From Erpobdella octoculata (lineage: Eukaryota > Annelida > Clitellata > Hirudinida > Erpobdellidae), in the NCBI GenBank assembly GCA_963978895.1, contig OZ022243.1, forward strand, positions 13,821,765-13,885,764: a stretch of DNA of 64,000 nucleotides, written 5' to 3'. The notes below the pieces were generated by a model. That model was given only the letters and a program-made list of their open reading frames with translations. It was not told the DNA's origin and searched no databases. The translations under genes were made by a program, and so were the position numbers. The stretch's first letter is position 1. Each line of letters begins with the position of its first letter. Of the stretch, positions 20,531-32,300 are shown in pieces.

Positions 20531-21068
20531 AGCGTGCTTAACATATGATTTTATTTTTCGCTATAAATTATAATAATGAATTTCATTCGTTATCAGATAA
20601 TTCGAAATTTCTACTTCCTTTGTGAATGTGTGCTGATTCAATTTTATTTTAAAAGCTATCAATAAAATCATCAATCTCTTTAAAATATTGCACACACAAA
20701 TTTTTGCAGTTTTGCATTGTAAATAATTTGTTCATTTTTGTTTTCAAAAAACATCAAATTGATGATCGCGGTATAATATAACAATCTTTGAAATAATAAC
20801 AAAGTCCGGAAAGGTAAAACAAGTTTACTCCCATATAGAATAATTTTTAACAAACCTTGCAGCGATCTTTATAAATTTAGAGACATGGAAATATAACAAG
20901 AAATGTGTGTAGTACATTATGTCACAGGATAATGATGAAATGAGATATTGTACGAATATATTTTTTGGTCTTGCAATTAACGAGAGCAATTAAATTATTA
21001 ACAAGTAAATACATTTAATATACAGTTATACATTGTAATTAAGCATTTTTGTTTGTTTTTTTAATCAG
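19801..21068. other. Unassigned stretch with small microsatellites
   Basis: Contains CA-rich repeats at 20444-20470 and (AT)n at 20489-20526. No gene seen on either strand, although a polypyrimidine-AG signal closes the stretch at 21068. Confidence 0.5.
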
Positions 21069-21288
21069 GGATGACCTTAAATTTCTTGAAAAGTTTCCTA
21101 TTCATTCACATTTAACTTTAGATGGTTGTGATGGTTTTAAAATCAAACTACAACCGAAGACCTCAGAATTTTTGAAACAAAAAGCATATAAAAAATTTAA
21201 AAAACAAGCTGTTTGTGTAATTCTAAGACTGACTTCCTCAACAAAAGTTGCAGACTTAATAAACGATAACAGCATGATAATCGACTAA
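21069..21288 (+). CDS. Candidate 3'-terminal exon of an unknown gene
   Basis: An open frame follows a good acceptor (TTTGTTTTTTTAATCAG ending at 21068) and ends in TAA at 21286-21288, with AATAAA about 50 bp downstream. The roughly 72 residues include DDLKFLEKFPIHSHLTLDG and a Lys-rich stretch (KQKAYKKFKKQ), then VILRLTSSTKVADLI. Codon choice is AT-rich like the dynein exons. I do not recognise the protein, and no matching upstream exon was found, so it could also be a chance ORF. Confidence 0.3.
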
Positions 21289-22145
21289 AGGAATCGAAAA
21301 ATGACTGAACAACTGCGGTCTTCCACACATAACAGTAATAAAATAAAGGTGTAGAACACTACACTTGAATTCTTTCGAGTCACTTTCTCAAAGCGTGAAG
21401 AAGAATAATATAAGTGGCTGGCATGCCACTCAAGCCATTGTTTGTCTCTAACAATGAAAACACGAGAGCTGTTTGTTTTCTGAGAAGATTTTATCACTCT
21501 ACAATTACAACGGAAATTTATTTAAAGTTTTTAGCTACGATTTCTAATATGTTACCGTAATGGGGATGAAAATCTCGAATGTTGAAGTGAAGAAATAGAT
21601 CGCTTAAATAGTTTTTTTTCTTAAACTCTTGTAAAGCCGTTTGTAGAAAAAAGGGTCGCAAATTCTTTCAAGAGATTATGAGATAGAGCGGATTAGTACA
21701 ACAGACGGGCCACATTCATTAAAGCTCTAAATAGCGTGAGTATCTGGTTCGAATTAAGCTTCATTGAAGCAAAATGAAGTTTGGATAAAGTAGGTAGGCA
21801 TAGGTACTGTGCTTGCTGTAAGAACGAATGAACCGCTCAAGGCGCAAAGTTAAAATTTACTACCTGTCTTGTCTCGGTAAGCCATAATTACGTGTTCTCG
21901 AAGCGTAAGTAACGACCTCAACTGAGTTATAAAGAATGGCAGCAATTTCGCTCTTGAGAGTAAACACAACGATTAATAGTTAAATTTTTTAACGCTCCAA
22001 ATAAATTGTAAATAGTATTACAGTTAATAACAGAAATTTTTCGCAATCAACAAATGTATACGTCCAAATAAAATTAGGCTCTTAAGAAATTATGAAAAAT
22101 TACCAAACTAAATTTAATTTTCATAATTTAAAAAACCTAACTCAC
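21289..22145. other. Unassigned stretch
   Basis: No supported gene. A 70-codon minus-strand frame at 21285-21497 shows no domain and overlaps the candidate terminal exon. Confidence 0.5.
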
Positions 22146-22380
22146 CACACGAGATTCGAAATAAGCAAGAAATTAGTATGGCAAGTATGGCAAGCAGCAG
22201 ACTTTTCTCCATGTTTAAAAGTTTTACATCGAAAACATTCGCGAGTACTTCGGCTGCCTTCTTGAAACGAACAATTAACGTGACCGATTACTGTGAAGCG
22301 ATTGGTCGAACGGGCACAACTTGCGTTTGATCCCGCCTTCAAACAGAAAAGGCAATCAAGTTGTAGATCTCCTCCAACAA
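22146..22380 (-). CDS. Candidate Cys-rich internal exon of an unknown gene
   Basis: On minus, an acceptor (TGACATTTGTCAG) at 22381-22382 and a strong donor (GTGAGT) just below 22146 bound an open segment of 235 bp. The peptide has about nine Cys in CxxC-like pairs (LDCLFCLKAGSNASC, ECFRCKTFKHGEKSAAC, CHTC), suggesting a disulfide or zinc-binding module. I cannot assign a family. The codon GC content is higher than that of the surroundings, which argues for real coding, but neighbouring exons were not found. Confidence 0.3.
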
Positions 22381-24433
22381 CTGACAAATGTCAAAGATTT
22401 CCTCAGATAACACATCCGTCTCGGTCTGAACTTCAGACTTAATGACGAGTTGATGCGATCTTATCAGCAGCATCACTTTTTTAACAGATTCAATAAAAGG
22501 ACTCTAACACTCTTGATTGAGAAGGATCACAAAATTTTGCGTTCGGTTGAAGAAGTTACATAAAAAATAAGTAAACAGCCCGACAAATATTTAATTATGT
22601 GCTGCCTTTTTATGCCAACGGCTGATTGATGACTATTTGTTTCTTCTATTAGCGTAACACTTGCACGATCGGACTTCACAGCAGCTTTTGCGCAAGTCGT
22701 TCAACAAACAAAAACACAATTTACAGTATTTCAATAAACTTTTATTCAGGTCTTTTGCAAACGTACATTCTTTTCAAATCTACTAAATCACAACGTCCTC
22801 GAATTCCTCCGCTCAGACTTAATGGATCATGAAAGATTTTTTTCAATGCTTCCTTTCAAGGTCGTGTGAGTATTAGGGCACAACGCTAATAGATCTTCAA
22901 TTAAAAAATTCCAATTAGACAATTGTCCATTACTTTACTACAAAGAAAGCATTATCGCTGATTATAAGAGCCGTTTATTGACAATTTCAGAGTTGTCAGT
23001 TTACATTATATAGCCGGCGCAAGGTCTCGTACGCAGTTTTGACGTTTTAAGGCCAAACCAGATCAAGCGCTATTTACGTTCTCACTAGGCTGGCAAATTT
23101 CACCTGTCATTTGATTGAGGCATAATTTATAAGTTACCAATAACGGAGACATCGTCGACCGCTCGTTAAGAAAACGACTGAACAAGAAATAAGTGCTGTT
23201 CATGAATTACTCCCATCTATAAGTGTCAGAAGAAGAATGAAAACAATAAAGATTGTCGGTCGAATTCGGGAATGCTCGAGTTTGAAAGAGATTACGCAAT
23301 TGTTGCATGGTGGCACTAATCCTCAACATGTGCACCAAGCATCGTCTCCCAAACAGCAGGAATAAACTCTAAACGCCATAAAGGAAGCCGTAGTGCCGCA
23401 AAGTATCGGCACCGACGAGCTGAATAAGAAGCCGACTCAATAAGCGGGAAAACATACGACTAGTCTGAAAACACAAAAAATACTTCACACACACACACGC
23501 ACACACGTATTTTATCTCCGCTTTTTAAAGAGGTCTATAATTCTATGATCTGTCCGCGATAAATCCCAAAGATTATTATTAGTGCAAATATTTGGTTTGT
23601 AGTTATTAGAAAATACACCCACTATTTGGATGATCACAAAACATACTTTTCTTTTTATTTGTTTTATGTTTCTAAGGCTCAAAATAATTAATTCAGTTTT
23701 ATGATCTTTATTAATTTATAATGTTAGTTATTTAATTATTAAGCAATTCTTAACGGACAAGCTTCTTACATAGCAGGCACCATCAGTCAACATAACTAAC
23801 ACTTTTTAATTTATAGACTTAATTTTGAAATGCTTACAACAAGATTTAATCTATTTTCGTGTTGAATTAAACGTAATTATAAAGTATTGAAGCCGCCATT
23901 TAGCCGAATCCGCCGAAAATTTCAATTATGTCGAAAATCCGCTAAAGAATTTTCAGCTAGCAGAAAATCGTCGCCATGAAGTGCGATTAAAATATCTAAC
24001 CGCCAAACAAATTTATATTTAGTTAACGATTTTTTGGAAAAGGCAGTGCTTTCCTTCTGGCTCTTGTCGCAATTAGCCAGCAACATCAGTTCCAGTGAAA
24101 TGCATGTTTTCAACTACAGGCCTGGTTGATAACGAAAACGATCCAGATTGTGTGCGGAACGACTCCACCAATGTGCATTGATATATACTTACTATAAACT
24201 AATACTATACTGTGTAACATTTATTAATTATAATTTGGACATTGTTCAATAATTTTTTGTAATTAGCTGACTTAATAAACTCTTAATTAATCAACTTTTT
24301 GTATTCATTTAACAAGTAAGCCGTAAGATACCAAGTTTTTTTTTTAACAAATCCTTTATATTTCTGGATTTGCCGGCTATTCATTCATTGCAAAAAATGT
24401 CAATGACATTTTTTCGAATTTGATTTGTTTTTA
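22381..24433. other. Unassigned stretch
   Basis: No gene, long repeat or RNA identified. A short (CA)n occurs at 23486-23510. The block GCCGAAAATT...CAGCTAGCAGAAAATC near 23910-23970 has weak similarity to 25340-25440. Confidence 0.5.
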
Positions 24434-25330
24434 AATTTGTTATATTAACTTCACCGCCGGTCTTGTTTGCTTGCTTGATTGCTTGAATGTTTGCAAACAT
24501 TATAAGTGAAAATTAACTAACTTCCCGTCATCCAATTGAGCTGAAATTTGAAATATACATTCGCTCTTCATGACAATGCATCCAATTAAAATTTTAAAAT
24601 TAAAAAAAAATAATTATTCATGTTTTAAAACAAAAACAAATCAAATACAATTAAATAAATAATTGGATATATAAATTCTAAAAATGTCGTTTTAAAAGAA
24701 AAATTTGCAATAATTGAAAAACCGACAAATCTTGATATATGAGGAATTTTTGAAAAAATATCGAATTTTACTCCTAAATTGTTATTAAATCGCTTTGTTT
24801 GTTTCATCGGATTTTCTAAAGTTTTCTTAAAACACTTCTAATGGTTGTAAGAAGTTTATTTTTTGCATGCAGGTGTTTATTCGGTGACAATATACATTAA
24901 TCCATTTTTAGATTAAAAAGATATTAAATACTAAATAATGAAAAATAAATTTAAAAAAACAAGGCTTATATACAAATGTACTAAAAAATATTTTTATTTA
25001 TTCAACATTCGCCCAACGCTTTTATTTTCCGAACGGAGAAATTGGTTCAAAAAAAATTATTACTTGTATAAAAACGTTGTTTTTTAAAAAATATATTTTT
25101 TATCAATATTTTAAAACATAGACTATCATTATTTTTAATGGTCTTTTTTCAAAAATTTTCAAACTTGATTGAAACGCATTGTGATAAAAAGTAAACATAT
25201 ATCTCAAATTTCAGCTCGACTAGATGACGGAAAGTTAATTAATTTTTACTTTCAAAGTTTGCAAACATTCAAGCAGCAAGCCATCAAGCAAGCAGACCCG
25301 GCGATAAAGTTAATGAAAGGGGTTTAATTA
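24434..25330. mobile_element. Foldback-type element with long inverted repeats (family D)
   Basis: The first and last roughly 130 bp are diverged reverse complements: left TTAACTTCACCGCCGG... GTTTGCAAAC ... CCGTCATCCAATTGAGCTG, right the inverse of these blocks ending GGCGATAAAGTTAA. The approximately 640-bp interior is AT-rich and non-coding. This is consistent with a non-autonomous DNA element or a pair of head-to-head copies of one repeat. Confidence 0.6.
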
Positions 25331-26282
25331 TTCATCTGAAAAAATTTTGTCAGCCGCATTTTGCCGATATTTTGCTTATCGTCTTTTCTTCAGTCGGATT
25401 TTTTAATAGTTCATGGAATCCGGCTAAGCCAAATGTCAGTCAAATATTTTGCCCAGCCAGCCATAATTTGAAATAAATTTGACTAAGAGATCTACTTGAA
25501 ACGAATCTATCTATTGGCATCAGTTGCTCTTTCAAGAAATCTTACAGGGGCATCATTTCAGCAAAACCTTGGGAGTTAAATATTTTGTTAACCCTCATAT
25601 TCCAAAATATTATCTTCGTAATGATATACTTTTCTTACTAAAATAGAAATTAATTAATAGTCGAGGGGTGGTGGTAGTCGTAAATACTTCTTGAAAAAAA
25701 ATCAGAACCTTATACACTTTTCCCCAAAAAAAACTGATTAACGGAGAAGGGGGTAAGTTGTAGCCAGTGGCAGATTTATGGGAGACCAACATCGTGCGCC
25801 CTTATTTTGCCTTCTCAGAAAACTTTTTTGTAATAACTAATCATTGCTTTTAATTGTCAGATGCATATCAAAATAAATAAAAATGTAACTGTTCGTTTGT
25901 TAGATTATGCCAATGTTCTCCGAATGTTTTAGACCAATTGCTTTAAAATTTGAAAACAACACAGTCCTTATTAAAGACAAGATTTTTTTATCTGATTTAA
26001 AAAACAAATTGGCATAAAATTTCACGTTTTATGAGCTTAATACTTGTCTTAGGCTTTTATTGCGTAACCATCGGGACCAATGAGTGCAGTTAGTCAAACT
26101 AAGACAAAGCAACGAGTGACCGTATACAGCTATTTTTTTTTTTTATAATAGTTTATAGTCCTTTACACCAAGTGTTAAGACTGTGTCAGAAGCACCTAAG
26201 TACTACCAGTCGTGGATCATAATTTGATCCTTTTAACTTTTCCCTCCTCCTTTTTCCAGGACCGTATACAGCTAGTTTTTAA
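25331..26282. other. Unassigned stretch
   Basis: No gene. GACCGTATACAGCTA occurs twice (26118-26134 and 26262-26274), the second ending in CTAGT just before the Helitron at 26283, so a second Helitron-like end may be present. The block at 25770-25810 resembles tails of hAT-type repeats. Confidence 0.45.
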
Positions 26283-27746
26283 TCTATATATATAAAAGAA
26301 CATGTCCTGACTGACTGACTGATAATCAACGCCGAGCTCAAACGCCTCATCCTAGGAACGTGAAATTTGGAACTTATATTACATTTATTGCGTAAGCAAC
26401 CACTAAGAAAGGATTTTTTAAAATTTTGCTCCTGAGGGGAAGAAACTGGAAAACAAACTTTTTCTAAAACAATGTATATCTCGAACACCAAAAATGAGGA
26501 GATTTTGAAATTTGGTATATGGATTCTTCTTGAAAAATAAAAAGATACGTGTTTTACCATTTTTTGAAAATTTGGTTTCCCGGACCTCAAATGTGGGTTG
26601 GAAAATTGGGTTATTTGGTTTTTAAAGTAGCTGCTACTCAAAAACTGTGAATGCTACAGGAGTAAAAATTAATATTTAGTTTCTACTCCAAAAATAATGA
26701 AATAGGTGTTTTAGCATTTTTTGAAAATTTGGTTTCCAGGACTTCAAATGTGAGGTGGAAAATAGGGTTATTTGTTTTTTAAAGTAACTGCTACTCAAAA
26801 ACTGTAAATACCACAGATGTAAAACTTAGTATTTAGTTTATATTCTAAAAATAAAGATATACGTGTTTTATAATTTTTTTTTTAAATTTGGTTTCCAGGA
26901 CCTCAAATGTGGGGTGGAAAATAAGGTTATTTGGTTTTTAATATAACTGCTACTCGAAAACTGTAGGTGTTACAGGAGTAAAAATTAGTATTTGGTTTCT
27001 ACTCCAGAAATAATGATATACGTGTTTTACCATTTGTTGAAAATTGGGTTTACAGGACTTCAAATATGGGGTGAAAAATAGGGTTACTTGGTTTTTAAAG
27101 TAACTGCTACTCAAAAACTGTAAATGCTGCAAAAATAAAATTAGCATTTAATTTCTACTCTAAAAATAATGATATACGTGTTTCACCATTTTTTGAAAAT
27201 TTGGTTTCCAGGACATCAAATGTGAAGTGGAAAAAGGGTTATTTGATTTTAAAATAACAGCTACTCGAAAGACTGTAAGTGTTACAGATGTGAAAATTAG
27301 TATTTTGAGGTTTTGTGCCGGTTAAAAGTAGATGAGTTCAGTTTATCACCGGACGGACGGGCCAAGCCGTTATTTTAGGGTCTTCATACGGCCCTGCCCA
27401 AACCTTAAATCAAGGTGGGACGGGCCGAGATTTTTAACCAAGTATATAGACATTTTAGTGATTTTAGGGTGTTCAGACGGGTCAGGCTAAACCTGAAGTC
27501 AAGGTGGAAGGGCCAAAGTTTTTCATCAAGTATATAAAACTTCTAGGCCTGTAAAAACAGGCCGGGCCCATATTAGACGGGCCGTGCCGGGCCAGGAATT
27601 TCGGTTTTTGAAACGGGCTGGGCCAAGTTGTCGACGGGCCGAGCCGAGACCTAAAAAATTGATCCGTGCAGTACTCTACTATGTTCAAATTCTACGGTTC
27701 AAATTCTCTAATTTCATGCGAGCGAAGCCGCTACGGGAACTGCTAG
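26283..27746 (+). mobile_element. Helitron-like family A, copy 2 (full length)
   Basis: Starts TCTATATATATAAAAG after AA and ends GCGAAGCCGCTACGGG plus CTAG (27743-27746) before T: insertion between A and T, TC at 5', CTAG at 3', no inverted repeats. Internal structure matches copy 1: CTGACTGACTG head, about five roughly 155-bp direct repeats from 26530 to 27290, then GACGGGCC-rich repeats. Length 1,464 bp. No coding capacity, so it would need the transposase of another Helitron. Confidence 0.75.
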
Positions 27747-27762
27747 TATTTGTATAAACAAA

Positions 27763-28110
27763 CTAGCGGGGTACCCGGCGTTGCCCTGGTTTTTAGAGGT
27801 TTTTCTGTCGTTTTTATCTCCCGCTCTCGTTTTTTCCCCCGCTTCTTTTTCTGTTCCCAGTCACTTTCCTGCTCCCGCTTGCTCTCCCGTTCTCGGGCGT
27901 TTTCCCTTTCCCGCTCGCTCTCTCGCTCCTGCTTGCTTTCCCGTTCACGTTCTCGCTCATTCTCCAGTTCCCGCTTCCGCTCGCTCTTTTGTTCATTTTG
28001 TAACCGATCTCATTTTTTTTTACAAAACCCTTCCTCTATTGACTCTCAAGGTTGTGTAAAAATTTTATAACGATCGGATGAATGATGTAGCAATGCATAT
28101 AGGGCAAACC
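27763..28110 (-). mobile_element. Helitron-like family B copy
   Basis: On minus it ends with a GGGCAACGCCGGGTAC hairpin and CTAGT at the left border, 16 bp from the CTAG of copy A. A C/T-rich minisatellite lies at 27822-27990 and the conserved block with CGATCGGATGAATGATGTAG at 28070-28090. Non-coding. Confidence 0.7.
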
Positions 28111-28402
28111 GACAAACAAGTAGACAAACAGTCTGTAAACGTAGAGGAATATGCTTTCTAGCGATTCATAACGTTAAAGTCGAAGTTATTTATAATACAA
28201 TATTTCTCGAATTTATTTTAACTCTAATATTCTTCGTTGAATATAATCTTTTACTTGACTCAAAACTGAATTATCTCACTTTGTAGAATTTCGCACGGTT
28301 CTAACAAATCTTTTGATAATTAAAATTTCTCTTCCCCAAAAGCATATCTATTCTTTTAATTTCTATAATTTGAAGACCCCTAATAGGAAAAAGACAAATA
28401 AC

Positions 28403-28485
<83 letters not shown>

Positions 28486-28510
28486 TACATACATATACAT
28501 ATATATATCA
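28111..28510. other. Short unassigned stretch and (AT)n tract
   Basis: Unique AT-rich sequence up to 28406, then (AT)n at 28407-28480 and an ATC-repeat at 28508-28519 that forms the 3' tail of the LINE on the minus strand. Confidence 0.7.
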
Positions 28511-28516
28511 TCATCA

Positions 28517-29815
28517 TCATCGACCGACTACGTTTCGTCCGGACCCGTTGGTCCCTCCACTCCGCAGACGACAATATCTGAGCTTCCATTTCTCTCCTTT
28601 GGCCTCCGTGGCTTCCCTTCTAACATCCTCAGCGGTGATACTCTTTCTGTCATAACCCATGTATGTTGACATCTGGTCGAGGTATGACATTCGTGGACGG
28701 CCGCGTCTGTTGCTAGCTCTCACGTTCGATGTATACAGCATGTATATATTTGCCGGTTCATCCTGGTTCATACGTAGGCAGTGACCAGTGAAAGATATCT
28801 GACGATGACGGATCAATGTGCTGATAGGAGCTGATTGTACTCTGTCGTACAGGTCCTCATTTGTCATACCATCCTCTGACTGAACCACACCGATCATCCT
28901 GCGATAACACTTTCTGGCAAACACGTCCAATTTAATCGACAAACTTTTTGTTACAAGCCAGGATTCACATCCATACAACAAAATCGATACACATGCAGCG
29001 TTGAAGAAGCGCACTCTCAGCATCACACCGACGTGTCTGGAGGTGAGGATCTTCTCCAGTTTGTGGAAGGCCCCCCATGCAATTGCGATTCTGGCCTCAA
29101 TATCTTTGACATCTGAGTTCATGTGAGAACCAAGATATTTGAAGTCCTGGACCACTTCTACTTTTTCGCCGTCGATTGTGAGGTGCGGTGCATTAAAATC
29201 TTCAGCGATGTTGAGACGCATCTGTACGGTCTTCATGGTGTTTACTTCCAGCCCAACCTTTTTTGATTCTTCGTTGAGAGCATTCAGTTGTCGCTGAGCA
29301 CCTTCTATTGAGTTCTCCAACAGGGCTATGTCATCCGCAAAGTCGAGGTCATTAATCCTTCTCTCCGCCTGTCTTGATCCATTGCGACGGTGTGTCAGAT
29401 AGCCGAAACCATGTTCCGCTCGTCTCATGACATAATCGATTACAATGACAAACAAGAAAGGGGCCAAGACATCTCCCTGTAGGACTCCTGTGGTGATACT
29501 GAATGGCTCGGATAGTTCCCCTTCAACAAAGACCTGGCTAGATGAATTTTCATATAGTACTTTTATGGCTGAGACTATCTTATTGGGAATGCCATAGTGT
29601 CTTAATATTGCAAACATCATATCCCGATCAATCGAATCAAATGCTTTTTTGAAGTCGATGAATGTGACGAACAGCGGGATATTCTGACTATATGCTCCGT
29701 CCATAATACGTCTCAAGATGTTAATCTGTTGAACACAACTACGTCCAATCCTGAACCCAGCTTGGTTTTTCCTTAACAGCTTGTCAATTGAAGTTCTAAT
29801 GCGGTTGAGAAGCAT
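28517..29815 (-). CDS. RTE-type LINE, reverse transcriptase part
   Basis: 432 codons open to TGA at 28517. RT motifs in order: [28 protein letters not shown] (catalytic Asp), [33 protein letters not shown] (catalytic Asp pair), [21 protein letters not shown], then the C-terminal region with [11 protein letters not shown] and [11 protein letters not shown]. The ORF continues the frame of the upstream endonuclease ORF if one base is restored in the TCTCTCTC run near 29835, so the two are one broken ORF. The 3' end carries a (TGA)n then (TA)n tail, as in RTE elements. Confidence 0.9.
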   Translation of the reverse strand: MLLNRIRTSIDKLLRKNQAGFRIGRSCVQQINILRRIMDGAYSQNIPLFVTFIDFKKAFDSIDRDMMFAILRHYGIPNKIVSAIKVLYENSSSQVFVEGELSEPFSITTGVLQGDVLAPFLFVIVIDYVMRRAEHGFGYLTHRRNGSRQAERRINDLDFADDIALLENSIEGAQRQLNALNEESKKVGLEVNTMKTVQMRLNIAEDFNAPHLTIDGEKVEVVQDFKYLGSHMNSDVKDIEARIAIAWGAFHKLEKILTSRHVGVMLRVRFFNAACVSILLYGCESWLVTKSLSIKLDVFARKCYRRMIGVVQSEDGMTNEDLYDRVQSAPISTLIRHRQISFTGHCLRMNQDEPANIYMLYTSNVRASNRRGRPRMSYLDQMSTYMGYDRKSITAEDVRREATEAKGEKWKLRYCRLRSGGTNGSGRNVVGR

Positions 29816-31703
29816 TAGATTGTAAACCTTTGCTGAGAGAGATACCTCTGTAGTTAGTCATCAGTTGGAGATTTCCTTTCTTTGGCACGGTGACGATGAT
29901 ATTGGATGTCCAGGTACTGGGCGCGTGGAGATTGTCAAAAACCAAGTTGCAGATAAAATAGATTTGCTCTCTGATGAAGTTTCCGCCTTTCTTGAGTACC
30001 TCTGCAGTGAGCGCATAGTCCAAGCCCGGAGCCCTATTTGACTTGAGGTGCTTTATGGCCTCGTTCACTTCTCTTAAGCTGAAGTTGGACGTTGATATCT
30101 CGTTGTTGTCATTCGATGGGACAGGATGATAGGCCGAGCTTGTAAACTTGCTTTTGTTGTTGAGAAGATTGTTGAAGTAAGTTCTCCACTCATTCAAGCC
30201 ATCCTCCCTGGACGTAGGTGGTTTCCCATCGAGTTTGCGCACCCTTACAGGATGTTTTTTATCACCGCCGCCGATTCTGTCTATTATTTTCCAAACATCA
30301 TCATGTTGATTCCTCGAGGCAGCCACCTCCAGATCACTGAGCTGTGTCTCAAGGTAGGTCCTTTCATCCATGATAAGAGACTCATTAACTTGCTCCCGGA
30401 GGCCTTTCCAAATCCTCTTATCCTCCACTGTTGAAGTCCTCATGTACCTTTCTTTTGCTCTGTCCTGTTTCCGCTGGAGGTGAATCGTCTGCTCTCCAAC
30501 CCAGTGTGACCGTCCTTTTGTCCTACGTTTGCCGAGAACCTTTTCACAGGTCTCCACCAGAGCTTTGTCCAAGCACTCCGCTCTTTTGTCGATCTCCTCC
30601 AGATGGTTAGAGATCCGCAGGTCGTCGAAAAGAGCGTCGAAGCGATTCCTCAACTCCAGGTCAAAAGACCGTTGCACCAATGCCTCATCCAATCTGCAGG
30701 TATTAAAGACGTCTCTCCTGAGTTTTCTACTTTTGGTCACTCTTAGCCTTATTCTGATCTTGGCAGACACAAAGCGATGATCCGAACCAACGTTTATTGA
30801 GTTGAAGGCACGACAGTCAGTCAAAGAGGAATACCATTTAGCTCTTATAAGTATGTGGTCAAGCTGGTATTTCTCAGCTCTGGGGTCAGTGTAGGTGTAT
30901 AGATGTCTGCGCTGGTGTTGAAAACGGCCGTGGGCCGGCCTCATTCCAGCTGATTCGCATAGATCGATCAATCTCTGGCCATTATTGTTTGTGAGCTCGT
31001 GGTAGCAATATCCTCCGACGATCCGTGGATGCACTGGACGACTAGTGTTTCCAATACGAGCGTTGAAGTCACCAGCAGCCAGTACAACAGTGTGGGGTGG
31101 GATTGAAATGATTAGTTTTTCTAAGTCATCGTAGAATTTGTCCTTCAATCCCTCATTTTTGTCCGACTCCGTGGGAGCATAAGCTGAGATGATACTTAAC
31201 CTAGGGTTACCGCCAAGATGCATCACCATTATACGATCAGATATTTTCTCCAACGAAGTGACCATGGCAGCAACTTTTTGGCTGTAGAGCATTGCCACCC
31301 CATGGCATTCAGCAGTTGAAGACGCATCGGAGCAAGCAAGAGTCCAGCCAGGTTTTGGAGTGTCAAACTGTATACCCTCACAGTCCGTTTGGAGCCGATG
31401 CTTCTGTAAAGCAACAAAGTCGACGCCGTATTCCTCGCAGCCGATGATGATCCTCTGAATTTTGTGCTTGATTCCCCCGCTATCCCTGAGGGTTCGGACG
31501 TTGTAGGTTCCGATTTTGAAATCCCGTTTACCTTTCCTAGATGCTTTATGTCGCCAGACGATGTCATCAGCAGTGTGACTTCGGGTTATCCCGCTTTCAT
31601 CACACTCCGTCATTAAAGAGCTTTGTCGTCTGGAGACGTCAGCTGGGTTGCCCGGAATGGGTACTTCAGAAATTGTTTTCGTAGCAGAATAAATTCCTGG
31701 CAA
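29796..31703 (-). CDS. RTE-type LINE, endonuclease and start of RT
   Basis: 635 codons from ATG at 31703. The APE endonuclease spans about residues 60-310: GTYNVRTLRD, then FVALQKHRL where the family has a catalytic Glu (QEHR), AAGDFNARIG, YQLDHILIR and NVGSDHRFV. The linker and the first RT motifs follow (LKSNRAPGLD, IIVTVPKKGN, NYRGISLS), and the frame is then lost by a one-base deletion. The Glu-to-Lys change in the active site and the frameshift make this copy inactive, yet it is otherwise nearly complete and therefore young. Confidence 0.9.
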   Translation of the reverse strand: MPGIYSATKTISEVPIPGNPADVSRRQSSLMTECDESGITRSHTADDIVWRHKASRKGKRDFKIGTYNVRTLRDSGGIKHKIQRIIIGCEEYGVDFVALQKHRLQTDCEGIQFDTPKPGWTLACSDASSTAECHGVAMLYSQKVAAMVTSLEKISDRIMVMHLGGNPRLSIISAYAPTESDKNEGLKDKFYDDLEKLIISIPPHTVVLAAGDFNARIGNTSRPVHPRIVGGYCYHELTNNNGQRLIDLCESAGMRPAHGRFQHQRRHLYTYTDPRAEKYQLDHILIRAKWYSSLTDCRAFNSINVGSDHRFVSAKIRIRLRVTKSRKLRRDVFNTCRLDEALVQRSFDLELRNRFDALFDDLRISNHLEEIDKRAECLDKALVETCEKVLGKRRTKGRSHWVGEQTIHLQRKQDRAKERYMRTSTVEDKRIWKGLREQVNESLIMDERTYLETQLSDLEVAASRNQHDDVWKIIDRIGGGDKKHPVRVRKLDGKPPTSREDGLNEWRTYFNNLLNNKSKFTSSAYHPVPSNDNNEISTSNFSLREVNEAIKHLKSNRAPGLDYALTAEVLKKGGNFIREQIYFICNLVFDNLHAPSTWTSNIIVTVPKKGNLQLMTNYRGISLSKGLQSNASQPH

Positions 31704-31731
31704 TTAGGTTGCTAGCCTTAGGAACCAGAGA

Positions 31732-31868
31732 TTTGAAATCGAGGTTATCCTTTCCCTAGATGGGCTGCCCTCCCGGGTTAACGAACCCCATCTGTCCATT
31801 GGTTTGAAATCAGGGTTTTCCTTCCCCTAGATGGGCTGCCCTCCCGGACTAACGAACCCCATCTGTCC
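31732..31868 (-). repeat. Tandem duplication in the LINE 5' UTR
   Basis: Two units of about 70 bp (31732-31802 and 31803-31868), each with TAGATGGGCTGCCCTCCCGG and ACGAACCCCATCTGTCC. They lie just upstream of the RTE start codon, where repeated 5' UTR or promoter monomers are common in LINEs. Confidence 0.75.
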
Positions 31869-32066
31869 GAAGCTTCTGGTTTTTAGGCACCAAAGATTCG
31901 CCTTCGCCCCTTCTCCTGTTAGTAAAAGCAGTTCCGCCAACGAGCAGGCCAGGAGCTGGACTTGGTTATCAGAGGCTGTATGAGACGCATGCCGTTGGGA
32001 GTATTTTATAGGCAACTGGGAGCTTATCCCCAGTACCCACTCCCGGCAATGATACCCATACATTCC

Positions 32067-32070
<4 letters not shown>

Positions 32071-32132
<62 letters not shown>

Positions 32133-32176
32133 GACAAATAACAATTATATATATATATATATATATACATACATAC

Positions 32177-32262
<86 letters not shown>
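32071..32262. repeat. (AT)n tracts
   Basis: Pure (AT)n at 32071-32128 and 32145-32262 with a short AAGACAAATAACAATTATAT segment between them that also occurs at 28390-28410, on the other side of the RTE element. Confidence 0.9.
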
Positions 32263-32268
<6 letters not shown>

Positions 32269-32300
32269 TCAAACACACACACACACGTTAAGGTTTTGTT

